This document shows positions 16,796 to 24,915 of a DNA stretch of 64,000 nt, one piece after another (within the stretch, counting starts at the first letter, position 1; every line of letters starts with the position of its first letter). The notes beneath the pieces were generated by a model, which worked only from the letters and a program-made list of their open reading frames with translations, was not told where the DNA came from and ran no database searches. The translations under genes and the position numbers were made by a program. The stretch is from positions 1 to 64,000 of the forward strand of contig LDXX01000002.1 of the NCBI GenBank assembly GCA_001442925.1, given 5' to 3'. The stretch is from Candidatus Kryptonium thompsonii (lineage in GTDB: Bacteria > Bacteroidota > Ignavibacteria > Kryptoniales > Kryptoniaceae).

Positions 16796-19312
16796 ATGAA
16801 AAAAATTTTAGCTTTAATGTTAATTTTTTTGCTAAGTTTTTCATTGCTTTCTCAAGAGCGGGGTATAGGGTTGAGGGAGGATGGTAGGCCGAGTTTGCAG
16901 AGTTTTTATCGTGAATCATGGGCTCTTGTGGTTGGGATAAACGATTATCTTAGGGCACCAAAGCTCAGGTATGCGGTAAATGATGCGAAGGCAATTGTGG
17001 ATATTCTCGTCAACAGTTATGGTTTCAAGCGTGAGAATGTGATTGAGTTGTATGATAAAGATGCTACAAAGGAGAACATAATGCGAGCTTTTGATCGTTT
17101 GAGGAGATTAGCAAGCGAAAATGATAGAGTTTTTATATTTTTTGCTGGTCATGGTATTACGGAGGTTTTGTTAGATGGTAGGGAAAGGGGTTTTATTTTG
17201 CCTTATGAGGGTTCAAAGGCAGAGGTTCTTACGACAGCTATTTCGACGGATCAATTGAATGAGATAAGTTTGTTTATAAAGGCGAAGCATTTGTTTATAG
17301 TTATGGATGCTTGTTATGGTGGATTGATATTTGCGAGGGCACAGCCTATATCAGCTGAGGCGTTGGATTATGTTAAGATAATTTCGACAAGGGTGGCGCG
17401 TAAAGCGTTGACAGCAGGAGGTAGGGATCAGCCGGTGTTTGACACTGGACCTGGAGGGCATAGTATTTTCACATATTATTTTGTTGATGGTTTAAAGACG
17501 ATGAGCGCAGATTTAAATCGGGATGGTATAATAACGACGAGTGAGCTTATGGATTATGTTGGGCCGAGGGTTACAGCTGAGTCGAAGGGGGTACAGACGC
17601 CGGAGTATGGCGTACTTTTGGGGGATAAGGGAGGTGATTTTGTTTTCATACCTGTTGGTGTAGTTGATGTTAGTATGGGGATGGACGTTGCTTTGAAACC
17701 GGGAAGGTTGACGATAGTTTCCAATGTGGATGGGGCGGACGTTTATGTAGACAATCGTATGATTGGTAAACTTGAAGGGAATAAGTTCACATTGGATTTA
17801 AAACCTGGAAAGCATTTGGTTGAGTTGAGAAAAGATAGATACACTTCAGCAAGGGGTGAAGTTCTAATTTCTCCGGGGGAGGCAAAAGAGGTTAAATTTA
17901 CTCTTTCAAGGTCAACTTTTTCAGTTAATGTAAAGACCGAACCAGAAGATGCCTTGGTTTATGTAAATGATAAGTTGCTTGGTAAAGGTTCATTTAGAGC
18001 GGATGTTGAGGCTGGTAAGGTTAAGTTTAGAGTTGAGAGAGAAGGATATGAAGCGGTAGAAAGGGAGGTTGTTGTAGATAGGGACGATTTGGAACTTAAA
18101 TTTGTTTTGAATCGAATTGTGGTTTGGACAAAAATGAGGCTTAATGGTAACTCTGTGCTTTCAGTTGCGTTTGAGGGTGATTATGTTTGGCTTGGGACAA
18201 CTAATGGTTTGGTTAAGTTAAATAGGTTTACAGGTGAGAAGATTAATTATAATAAGTCAACTTCAGGTTTACCGAGTGATTATGTTCGTGCAATATTAAT
18301 AGATTCTCAAGGCCACAAGTGGATAGGGACGTATGGAGGGCTTGCAAAGTTTGATGGAGTTAGATGGACTGTTTATAACACATCAAATTTAGGTTTACCG
18401 AGCGATAATGTTTACGCGATTGCAGTAGATTCCGATGGCAACAAATGGATTGGGACAGGTAAAGGGCTTGCAAAGTTTGATGGGGTTAGATGGACTGTTT
18501 ACAACACTTCCAATTCAGATTTACCGAGTGATAATGTTTATGCGATAGCGATAGATGGTCAGGGCAACAAATGGATTGGAACATGGGGAGGTGGCGTAGC
18601 GAAGTTTGATGGAGTGAAATGGACTCTGTATAACACTTCGAATTCAGGTTTACCAAGTAACAATGTTTATACGATAGTAATAGATTCTAATGGTAATAAA
18701 TGGATCGGAACAGATGGGGGAGTAGCAAAGTTTGATGGTGCAAATTGGATCGTTTATAATGCTTCAAATTCAGGTTTACCGAGTGATAACATTTACGCTA
18801 TAGCGATGGATTCCGAGGGTACCAAGTGGATTGGGACAAACGGTGGAGTTACAGTATACCGAGAAAACGGGGTGAAACCATTTCCCAAACCATATGCTTA
18901 TTTTTACAGTAATAAACTTGATTTTGGGAAACTTTATTTAGGTGAAATTAATCGTTTAGGTCTCAAAGTTAGTAATGATGGTGGCTCTGAATTAAAGATT
19001 ACCGATGTAAGTGTAAAAAGTAGTTCGTTTAAATTCTTAGGTAAACTGCCGATAGTTCTAAATCCAGGGGATTCTGTTAATTTGAGTTTTTTGTTTAGTC
19101 CAAGTTCCGTGGGTTTCTATGTTGATACGGTATTGGTTTACAGCAACTCACATTCTGATAGCGTTTTCAAAGTTATTTTAGTTGGATCGGGCGAAGGAAG
19201 TATGGATAGAGATGCAGCAGGGATAATCAAAGCCCCTGGGGAAGAAATGCTTTTAGCGTTGGGTTTTGGTCTTTTGTTGTTATTATTAATTTTAATACTT
19301 GGAAGTGGGTAA
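16796..19312 (+). CDS. Caspase-family (C14) protease with PEGA, propeller, ASH-like and membrane segments
   Basis: 838 aa. Signal peptide 1-19 (LLSQ). Caspase-like domain about 38-285 with the catalytic pair H119 (FFAGHG) and C173 (MDACYGG). Two PEGA domains about 300-440 (IVSNVDGADVYVDN; VKTEPEDALVYVND). Six propeller repeats about 450-690 with W(L/I)GTxxGxxKFDG, as in sensor-kinase periplasmic propellers. An ASH/Ig-like domain about 700-800 (DFGKLYLGEI, NPGDSVNLSF). A C-terminal membrane helix (about 817-835) with only a few residues after it. No T9SS tail. The layout suggests an envelope-anchored, metacaspase-like protease with ligand-binding modules outside. ATG follows AAAAGGAG. Substrate unknown. 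Confidence 0.85.
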   Translation: MKKILALMLIFLLSFSLLSQERGIGLREDGRPSLQSFYRESWALVVGINDYLRAPKLRYAVNDAKAIVDILVNSYGFKRENVIELYDKDATKENIMRAFDRLRRLASENDRVFIFFAGHGITEVLLDGRERGFILPYEGSKAEVLTTAISTDQLNEISLFIKAKHLFIVMDACYGGLIFARAQPISAEALDYVKIISTRVARKALTAGGRDQPVFDTGPGGHSIFTYYFVDGLKTMSADLNRDGIITTSELMDYVGPRVTAESKGVQTPEYGVLLGDKGGDFVFIPVGVVDVSMGMDVALKPGRLTIVSNVDGADVYVDNRMIGKLEGNKFTLDLKPGKHLVELRKDRYTSARGEVLISPGEAKEVKFTLSRSTFSVNVKTEPEDALVYVNDKLLGKGSFRADVEAGKVKFRVEREGYEAVEREVVVDRDDLELKFVLNRIVVWTKMRLNGNSVLSVAFEGDYVWLGTTNGLVKLNRFTGEKINYNKSTSGLPSDYVRAILIDSQGHKWIGTYGGLAKFDGVRWTVYNTSNLGLPSDNVYAIAVDSDGNKWIGTGKGLAKFDGVRWTVYNTSNSDLPSDNVYAIAIDGQGNKWIGTWGGGVAKFDGVKWTLYNTSNSGLPSNNVYTIVIDSNGNKWIGTDGGVAKFDGANWIVYNASNSGLPSDNIYAIAMDSEGTKWIGTNGGVTVYRENGVKPFPKPYAYFYSNKLDFGKLYLGEINRLGLKVSNDGGSELKITDVSVKSSSFKFLGKLPIVLNPGDSVNLSFLFSPSSVGFYVDTVLVYSNSHSDSVFKVILVGSGEGSMDRDAAGIIKAPGEEMLLALGFGLLLLLLILILGSG

Positions 19313-19369
19313 ATTTTAACATATAACTATAGACTTTTGATGTGGTACGATTAAGGTTGAGTGAGGTGA

Positions 19370-19410
19370 CTCACCCCTTGACCTCCTCTATATAAAATAG
19401 AGAGGGGGAT
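19370..19410. repeat. Palindromic repeat, family B (copy 4)
   Basis: CTCACCCC, TTGA, CCTCCTCTATATAAAATAGA, GAGGGGG; stem with one bulge. Confidence 0.6.
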
Positions 19411-19449
19411 CATTTAATTTAGTGGGAAGTATAAAATAAGGAGTTTGTG

Positions 19450-19491
19450 GCGGGTGGTTTTGTGAGTGTTAAGATAGCTTTGGTGAAGTAA
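19450..19491 (+). pseudogene. T9SS sorting-domain tail remnant
   Basis: 14 codons reading AGGFVSVKIALVK and stop, an isolated sorting-domain end. It and the following 100 bases match 3814-3960, marking the start of a duplicated block. Confidence 0.65.
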
Positions 19492-19555
19492 GGTTTAAGT
19501 AGGTAAGTTGGGTGGAGGGCTTGACAAAATGAAAATTTTTTTAAATTTTAATTGA

Positions 19556-19579
19556 GGGCGTATATCAATACGCCCGTAC
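19556..19579. repeat. Palindromic repeat, family A (copy 8)
   Basis: GGGCGTAT, ATCA, ATACGCCC then GTAC: the most perfect copy in the window, identical to copy 1 except for one base in the right arm. Confidence 0.65.
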
Positions 19580-19644
19580 TTTCTGTTCTTGGGAAATAAT
19601 AGTAGAAAAAGTAACCGAGGTTAAATTAAGAAGAAGGGAATGCC

Positions 19645-20592
19645 ATGTTAAATTTCAGGTTTTTACTTCAAGTAGTTTTGCATATTGTGATTGTTTTTGT
19701 TGTAATTGGATCTGGGCTTTCATGCCACGGAGGTAATTCTGTTGTACCACCAATCCCAAAACCACCTGTTTATCCAAGAATTGATGACTCTCCTGCTTGG
19801 TCGCCGGATGGGGAGCGCATCATTTATTATCATTACGGTATATCGCACATTAACATTGACGGTTCTTACGATATTAATCCTGATTCAGTTGGTTTATGGA
19901 TGATAAACGCAGATGGGACAAATCCTCGGTTGATACTCAAAGGCATGGGGAAATGTGCAAGGTGGAGTCCAGATGGTAATTGGATTGTTTTTGAAATGGA
20001 TGGTCAGATTTACAAAGCACGGATTGTGGGAGATAAGGTTGATTCAATAGTTCAGCTGACCACTGAAGGGCGAAATTTTTTCCCCGCCTGGAGTTCTGAT
20101 GGGAGGTGGATTGTTTATACAGGTGATTCAAGTGAAATTTGGGTGATGCGAAGTGATGGGACAGAGAAAAGGCGTATTGTTGCTGAAGGTATGATGCCAG
20201 ATTTGTCGCCGAATGGAAATTCCATTATTTTTGTGGGGCTAGGACCATCGATTTGTCGAGTTAATCTCTCGGATACATCTAAAATTTTTAGATTGATAGT
20301 TTTAACTCGAACTCCTTATGCTCCTGATCGCGGTTTGGGGCATCCTCGCTACTCCCCTGATGGGGCGAAGATAGTGTTTGACAGCGATGGTATTTGGATA
20401 ATGAATTCTGATGCTACAAATCTAAAGTATCTTGGCCTTGGAGATTCCCCATCTTGGTCCCCTGATGGGCAAAAGATTGTTTACATTGGTAGTTCAGGTA
20501 AAGAAATTGATTCGACTAATGGAACGGTGTGGGTTATGAACGCAGATGGAAGTGATAAACGTCCGCTTACTTATGGACCTATTCCAAGGTAA
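19645..20592 (+). CDS. PD40/TolB-like six-bladed propeller lipoprotein
   Basis: 315 aa. Lipoprotein signal with lipobox GLSC (Cys27). Six blade motifs in order: AWSPDGERI, RWSPDGNWI, AWSSDGRWI, DLSPNGNSI, YSPDGAKI and SWSPDGQKI, matching the six blades of a TolB-type propeller. ATG follows AAGAAGGGAATGCC. It is followed 30 bases later by another propeller lipoprotein; the pair is probably one transcript. Its 3' end has a broken copy at 4005-4078. Ligand unknown. Confidence 0.8.
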   Translation: MLNFRFLLQVVLHIVIVFVVIGSGLSCHGGNSVVPPIPKPPVYPRIDDSPAWSPDGERIIYYHYGISHINIDGSYDINPDSVGLWMINADGTNPRLILKGMGKCARWSPDGNWIVFEMDGQIYKARIVGDKVDSIVQLTTEGRNFFPAWSSDGRWIVYTGDSSEIWVMRSDGTEKRRIVAEGMMPDLSPNGNSIIFVGLGPSICRVNLSDTSKIFRLIVLTRTPYAPDRGLGHPRYSPDGAKIVFDSDGIWIMNSDATNLKYLGLGDSPSWSPDGQKIVYIGSSGKEIDSTNGTVWVMNADGSDKRPLTYGPIPR

Positions 20593-20622
20593 AGCTTTTC
20601 CAAAATAAGAAGTAAAAAAACT

Positions 20623-21615
20623 ATGTCCATTCAAAATTTCATTAAGGTTTCGCGGGTGATTTTACTTGATTTGTTAATTTTTGTTGGGTGTAAAGATAAC
20701 CCTGTTTCAGATGGTGGATTTCCTGTTGAGCCTGGTCCAATTCTATTTATTTCCGATAAGAGTGGTTCATATCAACTTTACAGCATGAATGAGGATGGTT
20801 CAAATGTTCAGCAGTTGACGAATGATCCAAATTTTCCAATACTTGATGCGAGGTGGTCTCCTGATGGGAAGAAGATAGCGGTTGTTTCCCTGGTTGGAGA
20901 TGAAAGGACACATCCATCATTTCGTCCGGCAATTTTCATTATGGATGCGGATGGGAGGAACAGGTATCAATTAACTCAGCAATGGGTTTATGTAGATGAT
21001 TCTACTTATGGGAGATTGATGTATGGAGGGGCGTGGGGGCCAGTTTGGTCACCTGATGGGAAGCAAATTGCATATGTAAGGCAGATGGTTCCTGAGGCGA
21101 TTGGTAATTATGATATTTTTATAATTAACATAGATGGATATAATGAGCGAAGAATTACTTCAACGATTAGTTCTTCTGAGATAGTGCTTGATTGGGGAGG
21201 GAAAAATCAAACAATATTAGTGCGGATAATGGTTGGTTTTTCTCCGTTTACAAAGATTCTTATGTATACTCCAGATGGGGCTGTTTTAAGGTCTTGGGAA
21301 AGTGACAGTTTGGGATACATGAGTATGGCATATTCATCAAGGGGGGATAAGGTGGCATACGTAGTGGATTTTTATCCTGCTTCAGATCATCAGGATAGCA
21401 TATTTGTAGAAGATTTGGATAGCGGTGCAATTAAAAACATTACTAAAGGTACAGCTAAATTTTATTGGGTTGTTAGTTGGTCGCCTGACGATTTTTACGT
21501 TTTAGTTAGAGTATCGAATAGAATTTTAATTTTAAATTCAGATGGGAATGGCTTCAAAGATATTACCCCTTTTGAATCAGAAGATCTCTATCCTGTAAGT
21601 TGGCGAAAGAGGTGA
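20623..21615 (+). CDS. PD40/TolB-like propeller lipoprotein, twin of 4106-5110
   Basis: 330 aa, lipobox FVGC (Cys23), start ATG 20623. It is the near-identical paralogue of the gene at 4106. The first 60 residues differ at only a few positions, and similarity runs in DNA from before the start through the stop and into GAGGTGATGCCTT. Compared with the twin it lacks a few residues near the C-terminus (a GDVDKWG segment) and has diverged in the middle. It is the second gene of a three-gene run of propeller lipoproteins. Confidence 0.8.
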   Translation: MSIQNFIKVSRVILLDLLIFVGCKDNPVSDGGFPVEPGPILFISDKSGSYQLYSMNEDGSNVQQLTNDPNFPILDARWSPDGKKIAVVSLVGDERTHPSFRPAIFIMDADGRNRYQLTQQWVYVDDSTYGRLMYGGAWGPVWSPDGKQIAYVRQMVPEAIGNYDIFIINIDGYNERRITSTISSSEIVLDWGGKNQTILVRIMVGFSPFTKILMYTPDGAVLRSWESDSLGYMSMAYSSRGDKVAYVVDFYPASDHQDSIFVEDLDSGAIKNITKGTAKFYWVVSWSPDDFYVLVRVSNRILILNSDGNGFKDITPFESEDLYPVSWRKR

Positions 21616-21682
21616 TGCCTTGTGAGATAAAAGCTATGTGTTATGCTAACGCGAAATTAAAACAAATAAGAAGGGAATATTG

Positions 21683-22558
21683 ATGCAATTTTTAATCGTA
21701 ATAAAAAGAATAACTGCAGTAATTTTTATTTCATTATATTTATTTTCATGCAATACGATAGAGCCACCGCCACCTCCGAAATATCAATCTATTGATGAAT
21801 CTCCAGCTTGGAGTCCTGATGGTAAATGGATTGCTTATTACCATTTTAACTCCAATCCTGATGACAGTTTATATCCAACGGGGTTATACATAATAGATAC
21901 AAGTGGGAGTAATCGTAGGCTTATTATAGCTGGTCGTGCTTATAATCCGGATTGGTCACCTGATGGTTCTCTGCTAGCATTTGATGTGGGAAGAATTTTC
22001 ATTACAAATGTTTATACTGGCGAATTGAAGCAATTAACTTTTGGCAGTGGACAGCACTTTCCACAGTGGTCACCGGATGGAAAATATATTGCATTTGAAG
22101 ATGTTATAAATACTCCTCCAGATACTGCTGGAATTTGGATTATAAATGTCAATACGCTTGAAATGAGATATTTTGATAGAGGGGGAACACCTGATTGGTC
22201 GCCTGATAATACTTCTCTTGTGTATAAAAGTCTTGAAGGCATTACAATCGGGAAAATTGATGGTACAAGTTTTAAAACAATACTTCCGATTAAGAAAGAA
22301 ACAGGATGCCCCCGTTGGTCTCCGGATGGGACTACAATCGCTTACATAAGAGATAAACCAATTTGGGCCACAATTTGGTTAATGGATACTGAGGGTGGTA
22401 ATCAACGAGAACTTGTTAGTAATTGTTATTCTTCTCCGCCTTCTTGGTCGCCAGATTCAAGAAAGATTGCGTTCCAAAATCTAAATCCGGAGAAAAATAA
22501 AATAGTGATATGGATCATTAACATTGATGGTTCAGGGTTAAAACAAATAACCTATTGA
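21683..22558 (+). CDS. PD40/TolB-like six-bladed propeller lipoprotein
   Basis: 291 aa from ATG 21683 (a TTG one codon earlier is possible), with AGAAGGGA ribosome site. Lipobox LFSC (Cys23), then a short proline run (EPPPPPK). Six blade motifs: AWSPDGKWI, DWSPDGSLL, QWSPDGKYI, DWSPDNTSL, RWSPDGTTI and SWSPDSRKI. It is a paralogue of the 19645 gene; the DESPAWSPDG opening is shared. It ends the run of three; the composition is slightly less G-rich than its neighbours. Confidence 0.8.
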   Translation: MQFLIVIKRITAVIFISLYLFSCNTIEPPPPPKYQSIDESPAWSPDGKWIAYYHFNSNPDDSLYPTGLYIIDTSGSNRRLIIAGRAYNPDWSPDGSLLAFDVGRIFITNVYTGELKQLTFGSGQHFPQWSPDGKYIAFEDVINTPPDTAGIWIINVNTLEMRYFDRGGTPDWSPDNTSLVYKSLEGITIGKIDGTSFKTILPIKKETGCPRWSPDGTTIAYIRDKPIWATIWLMDTEGGNQRELVSNCYSSPPSWSPDSRKIAFQNLNPEKNKIVIWIINIDGSGLKQITY

Positions 22559-22657
22559 TAAAACAATGTAAGAAAGAATATTTTGGTAAAGATATAAAAA
22601 CTGTTCAAGCGTGTGATATAATTTGGGTTGAACTTGTGCGGGGCGAAGCATTTCCTC

Positions 22658-22686
22658 TTGACTTTTCTTTCTTTTTAATGTATAAT
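22658..22686 (+). promoter_or_regulatory. Strong sigma70-like promoter in a gene-poor gap
   Basis: TTGACT at 22658-22663, 17-base spacer, TATAAT at 22681-22686, the best -10 box in the window. Only a very small frame (22716-22814) follows. Confidence 0.6.
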
Positions 22687-22715
22687 TGTATGCAGTGAGT
22701 TTTGCAAAGGAAATC

Positions 22716-22814
22716 ATGGATCTGAAATTAAGTTCAGGTTTCATTGAAATCATTGACTTAAGTGCTGGAAGGATTAAAGTAATATTTTCATGCGATTTTA
22801 ATGTTCTAAAATAG
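22716..22814 (+). CDS. Possible 32-residue small protein
   Basis: ATG 22716 follows AAAGGA with five bases between, and the whole sits 30 bases after the promoter at 22658. The product (MDLKLSSGFIEIIDLSAGR, then IKVIFSC, ending FNVLK) has no recognised family. It may be a small protein or the N-terminal stub of a longer gene cut by the rearrangement that left the recombinase remnant at 23001. The 22559-23000 gap holds nothing else I can support. Confidence 0.3.
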   Translation: MDLKLSSGFIEIIDLSAGRIKVIFSCDFNVLK

Positions 22815-23000
22815 GAATTTATTTCAAGAGAATATAGTTTGCGATTATAAAGCAATAGAAAGTTACGTCCTTCCTGAATTTCACCCTTGATAAAAAGCCT
22901 TCTGAAATAACTGATTAGGACATCAATAATCCCTTAATTTATTTAGTTGCCTGTAGTTTTAAGTCAAGATTAATTTGTAAAGACTCTTTCGTCCATTGGT

Positions 23001-23338
23001 AATATAAAACACAAGGTAATCTTAATGCTTGTATATTCTGCTGGATTAAGATTTAGCGAAAAGGAAGAAAGGGTAGGTATACAATGCTCTTGGGAAAAGC
23101 ATTAGAAGTCTTAAAAAAATACCGAAAGGGATATAGAGCTCAGAAGTGGTTGGTTGAAGGCACGAGGTTAGAGAGATACACTTCAATAGAATCTGTTCAA
23201 AAAGTTTTTAAACATGCCTGTAATAAGGTGGGGATAGAAAAGATGTTAGTATTCACGCTGAGGTATATGCAGGGGTTATCAGGGCTAAAAATAATAAAAC
23301 ACAAAAAATCCAAGTCAAATAAAAAGCTCGTTAGATAA
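23001..23338 (+). pseudogene. Tyrosine recombinase (integrase) remnant
   Basis: 23001-23059 reads NIKHKVILMLVYSAGLRFSE, the box I region of XerC/phage-type recombinases. It is then joined to KGRKGRYTMLLGKALEVLKK, ending YRKGYRAQKWLVEG, read from 23058 in a new frame, and on through YTSIESVQKVFKHACNKVG. The catalytic HxLRHSFATHLLE region has collapsed to TLRYMQGL, as if a segment between two LR codon pairs was deleted, and the end (KKLVR) is degenerate. The catalytic His-Leu-Arg-His motif and the active tyrosine context are missing. A dead integrase, probably from a mobile element; it lies next to the cytochrome fragment of foreign appearance. Confidence 0.65.
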
Positions 23339-23376
23339 CTTAAATCCAAAACTAAACAAAATGGAGGTTATAATAG

Positions 23377-23977
23377 ATGAAGGTAAATAAGAAAAGCAAG
23401 GGGATCTGGTGGTTTAGCCAGGGTTGGTATGGGCGAAGTAGTTTGCCTACGGATAAGTCAGCCAATAAAGGGAGACGACTATTATCCTTGCTACACGGTT
23501 TGATTATATTAACCGTGTTTCTATCTACTGCGTGGGTGCCGTATGAATTTTCGCAATCAGTAAAGGCATCTAAGTCAAAGTTGATCGAGCGTGGAAGGTA
23601 TCTTGTGAAGATAGCTGGTTGTAACGACTGTCACACGGCTGGCTATCCTGAGGCAGGGGGGTGAGATCCCAGAAGAGCAATGGTTGACAGGTAGTCAACT
23701 TGGTTGGCGTGGTCCTTGGGGAACAACTTATCCGACCAATCTGAGGTTGTACATGCAGGATATCTCTGAAGAGCAGTGGATCCAGGTAGCAAAGACAGCA
23801 CAGTTTCGACCGCCAATGCCTTGGTTTACTCTTCGCGACATGACCACGGAAGATCTTCGGGCAATCTATCAATTCATTAGATACTTAGGTCCTGCTGGTG
23901 AACCTGCTCCGGCTTATGTTCCACCTAATCAGGAGCCCAAGGGTCCATACATTCTATTTCCTAAGCCACCGGAATAA
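23377..23977 (+). pseudogene. c-type cytochrome, split by a frameshift
   Basis: Two frames join into one about 199-aa protein. The first (23377-23664) has a membrane anchor about 35-55 and the heme site CNDCH (C82, C85, H86). The second (to 23977) continues EIPEEQWLTGSQLGW and ends KGPYILFPKPPE, with FRPPMPWF offering a methionine axial ligand and DLRAIYQFIRYLGP the last helix of the fold. Reading five instead of six G in the run at 23656-23661 restores the frame. GC content and codons are unlike the neighbours. It may be a pseudogene, a slippage-controlled gene, or a sequencing error. Confidence 0.65.
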
Positions 23978-23987
23978 TCTTACAGCT

Positions 23988-24049
23988 TGGAGCTAACTAA
24001 GGTGTTCAACACTGGCGGGCGCGGGCAAGTCGCGCCCGGGTTAGCTCCA
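23988..24049. repeat. Nested inverted repeat downstream of the cytochrome
   Basis: Outer arms TGGAGCTAAC and GTTAGCTCCA (ten bases, exact) enclose GTGTTCAACAC and a strong hairpin CGGGCGCG, seven bases, CGCGCCCG. There is no T run. It could act as a terminator, or mark the boundary of the element that carried the cytochrome. Confidence 0.55.
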
Positions 24050-24140
24050 CTTTGAATGTCATTCTAAAATTTAAAGTCATTTTGTCAATATACCATTGGG
24101 AAGTTTTGAATTAGAAAAAATCATTTAAGGAGGAAAGTAA

Positions 24141-24611
24141 ATGGAATTTATAGTAATTAACAGAAGCTTTGGACGAGATTCAAAAAATCTTGTTAATGAA
24201 ATTAATCTAAAAAGTTTTCAAGGAGCTATGTCGGCATTAGAAACATTTTATTATTCATTTTTAACAATAAATAAAATATGGGTTCCACATGATTTGATCC
24301 AGTTAAACAATCCTTTAGGTGGGATAATTCGCGAAATCGATAATATTTCAAACCTTTATTATAAAATATTTACAAGCGAGGCAAATGTTTGGGTTGAGTT
24401 TTACGATATTATTTCATATCGGTTTAATGAATGCGTCGTATTTGCTGGGAGAGAAAAAGGTCTTTTTTCGAGCGACGAAAATATTATTGAACTTAACATA
24501 AGAACAACAAGATTTTTCGCTTATATTAATGGAAGTTGGGGGCAAGTACATCATCACGGCTCTATAGATGATCCAGAATTATTAAAAAAATATCAAGCAG
24601 CTATTAAATAA
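24141..24611 (+). CDS. Hypothetical protein with SnoaL/NTF2-like C-terminal end
   Basis: 156 aa, no signal peptide, ATG 24141 after AAGGAGGAAAG. The C-terminal third (RTTRFFAYINGSWGQVHHHG, then SIDDPELLKKYQAAIK) resembles the end of SnoaL-like/NTF2-fold proteins, where W-x-x-V-H-x-H closes the sheet. The N-terminal part is not recognised. Probably cytoplasmic. The gene stands alone between the cytochrome remnant and a 300-base gap. Confidence 0.55.
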   Translation: MEFIVINRSFGRDSKNLVNEINLKSFQGAMSALETFYYSFLTINKIWVPHDLIQLNNPLGGIIREIDNISNLYYKIFTSEANVWVEFYDIISYRFNECVVFAGREKGLFSSDENIIELNIRTTRFFAYINGSWGQVHHHGSIDDPELLKKYQAAIK

Positions 24612-24915
24612 TGGCAAAATATAAATTTGGGGTGATTATACTATTATGGAAAAGGTAGCAAAGCGTATAAGATGATACTTCAAGAAAGGACGATTTCACC
24701 CATCTGTAAACCATTAAGCGAAGTTAGTTTAATTTAATGAATGGGGAAGCTAAAATATCAAATTTAAATTTTGATTTTGTTTGAACTTTTGTTTAGATTT
24801 TAATTAGTGTAAATCTCAACTGTAAGGGGTTAAGATAGGCGTAGAATAAAAAATAGAAGAGAAAAACGCACTTTGGAAGCATAAAGAATTTCACAAAATA
24901 GAAAGAGGTTCGTTT
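24612..24915. other. Intergenic gap, nothing recognised
   Basis: 304 AT-rich bases between two + strand genes. I see no frame of note, no RNA structure and no copy of the palindromic repeats; no promoter with the usual spacing was found. Confidence 0.5.

Noticed and set aside
22538-22855. 105-codon minus-strand frame in the 22.6 kb gap
   Set aside because: No ribosome site and no recognisable motif; the plus strand of the same interval has a good promoter and ribosome site.
23988-24049. Integron attC site, because of GCTAAC/GTTAGC ends near a recombinase remnant
   Set aside because: The two arms are strongly unequal: 18 bases lie between the outer left arm and the inner stem, almost none on the right. 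L'/L'' boxes cannot be paired, so the fold is not attC-like.
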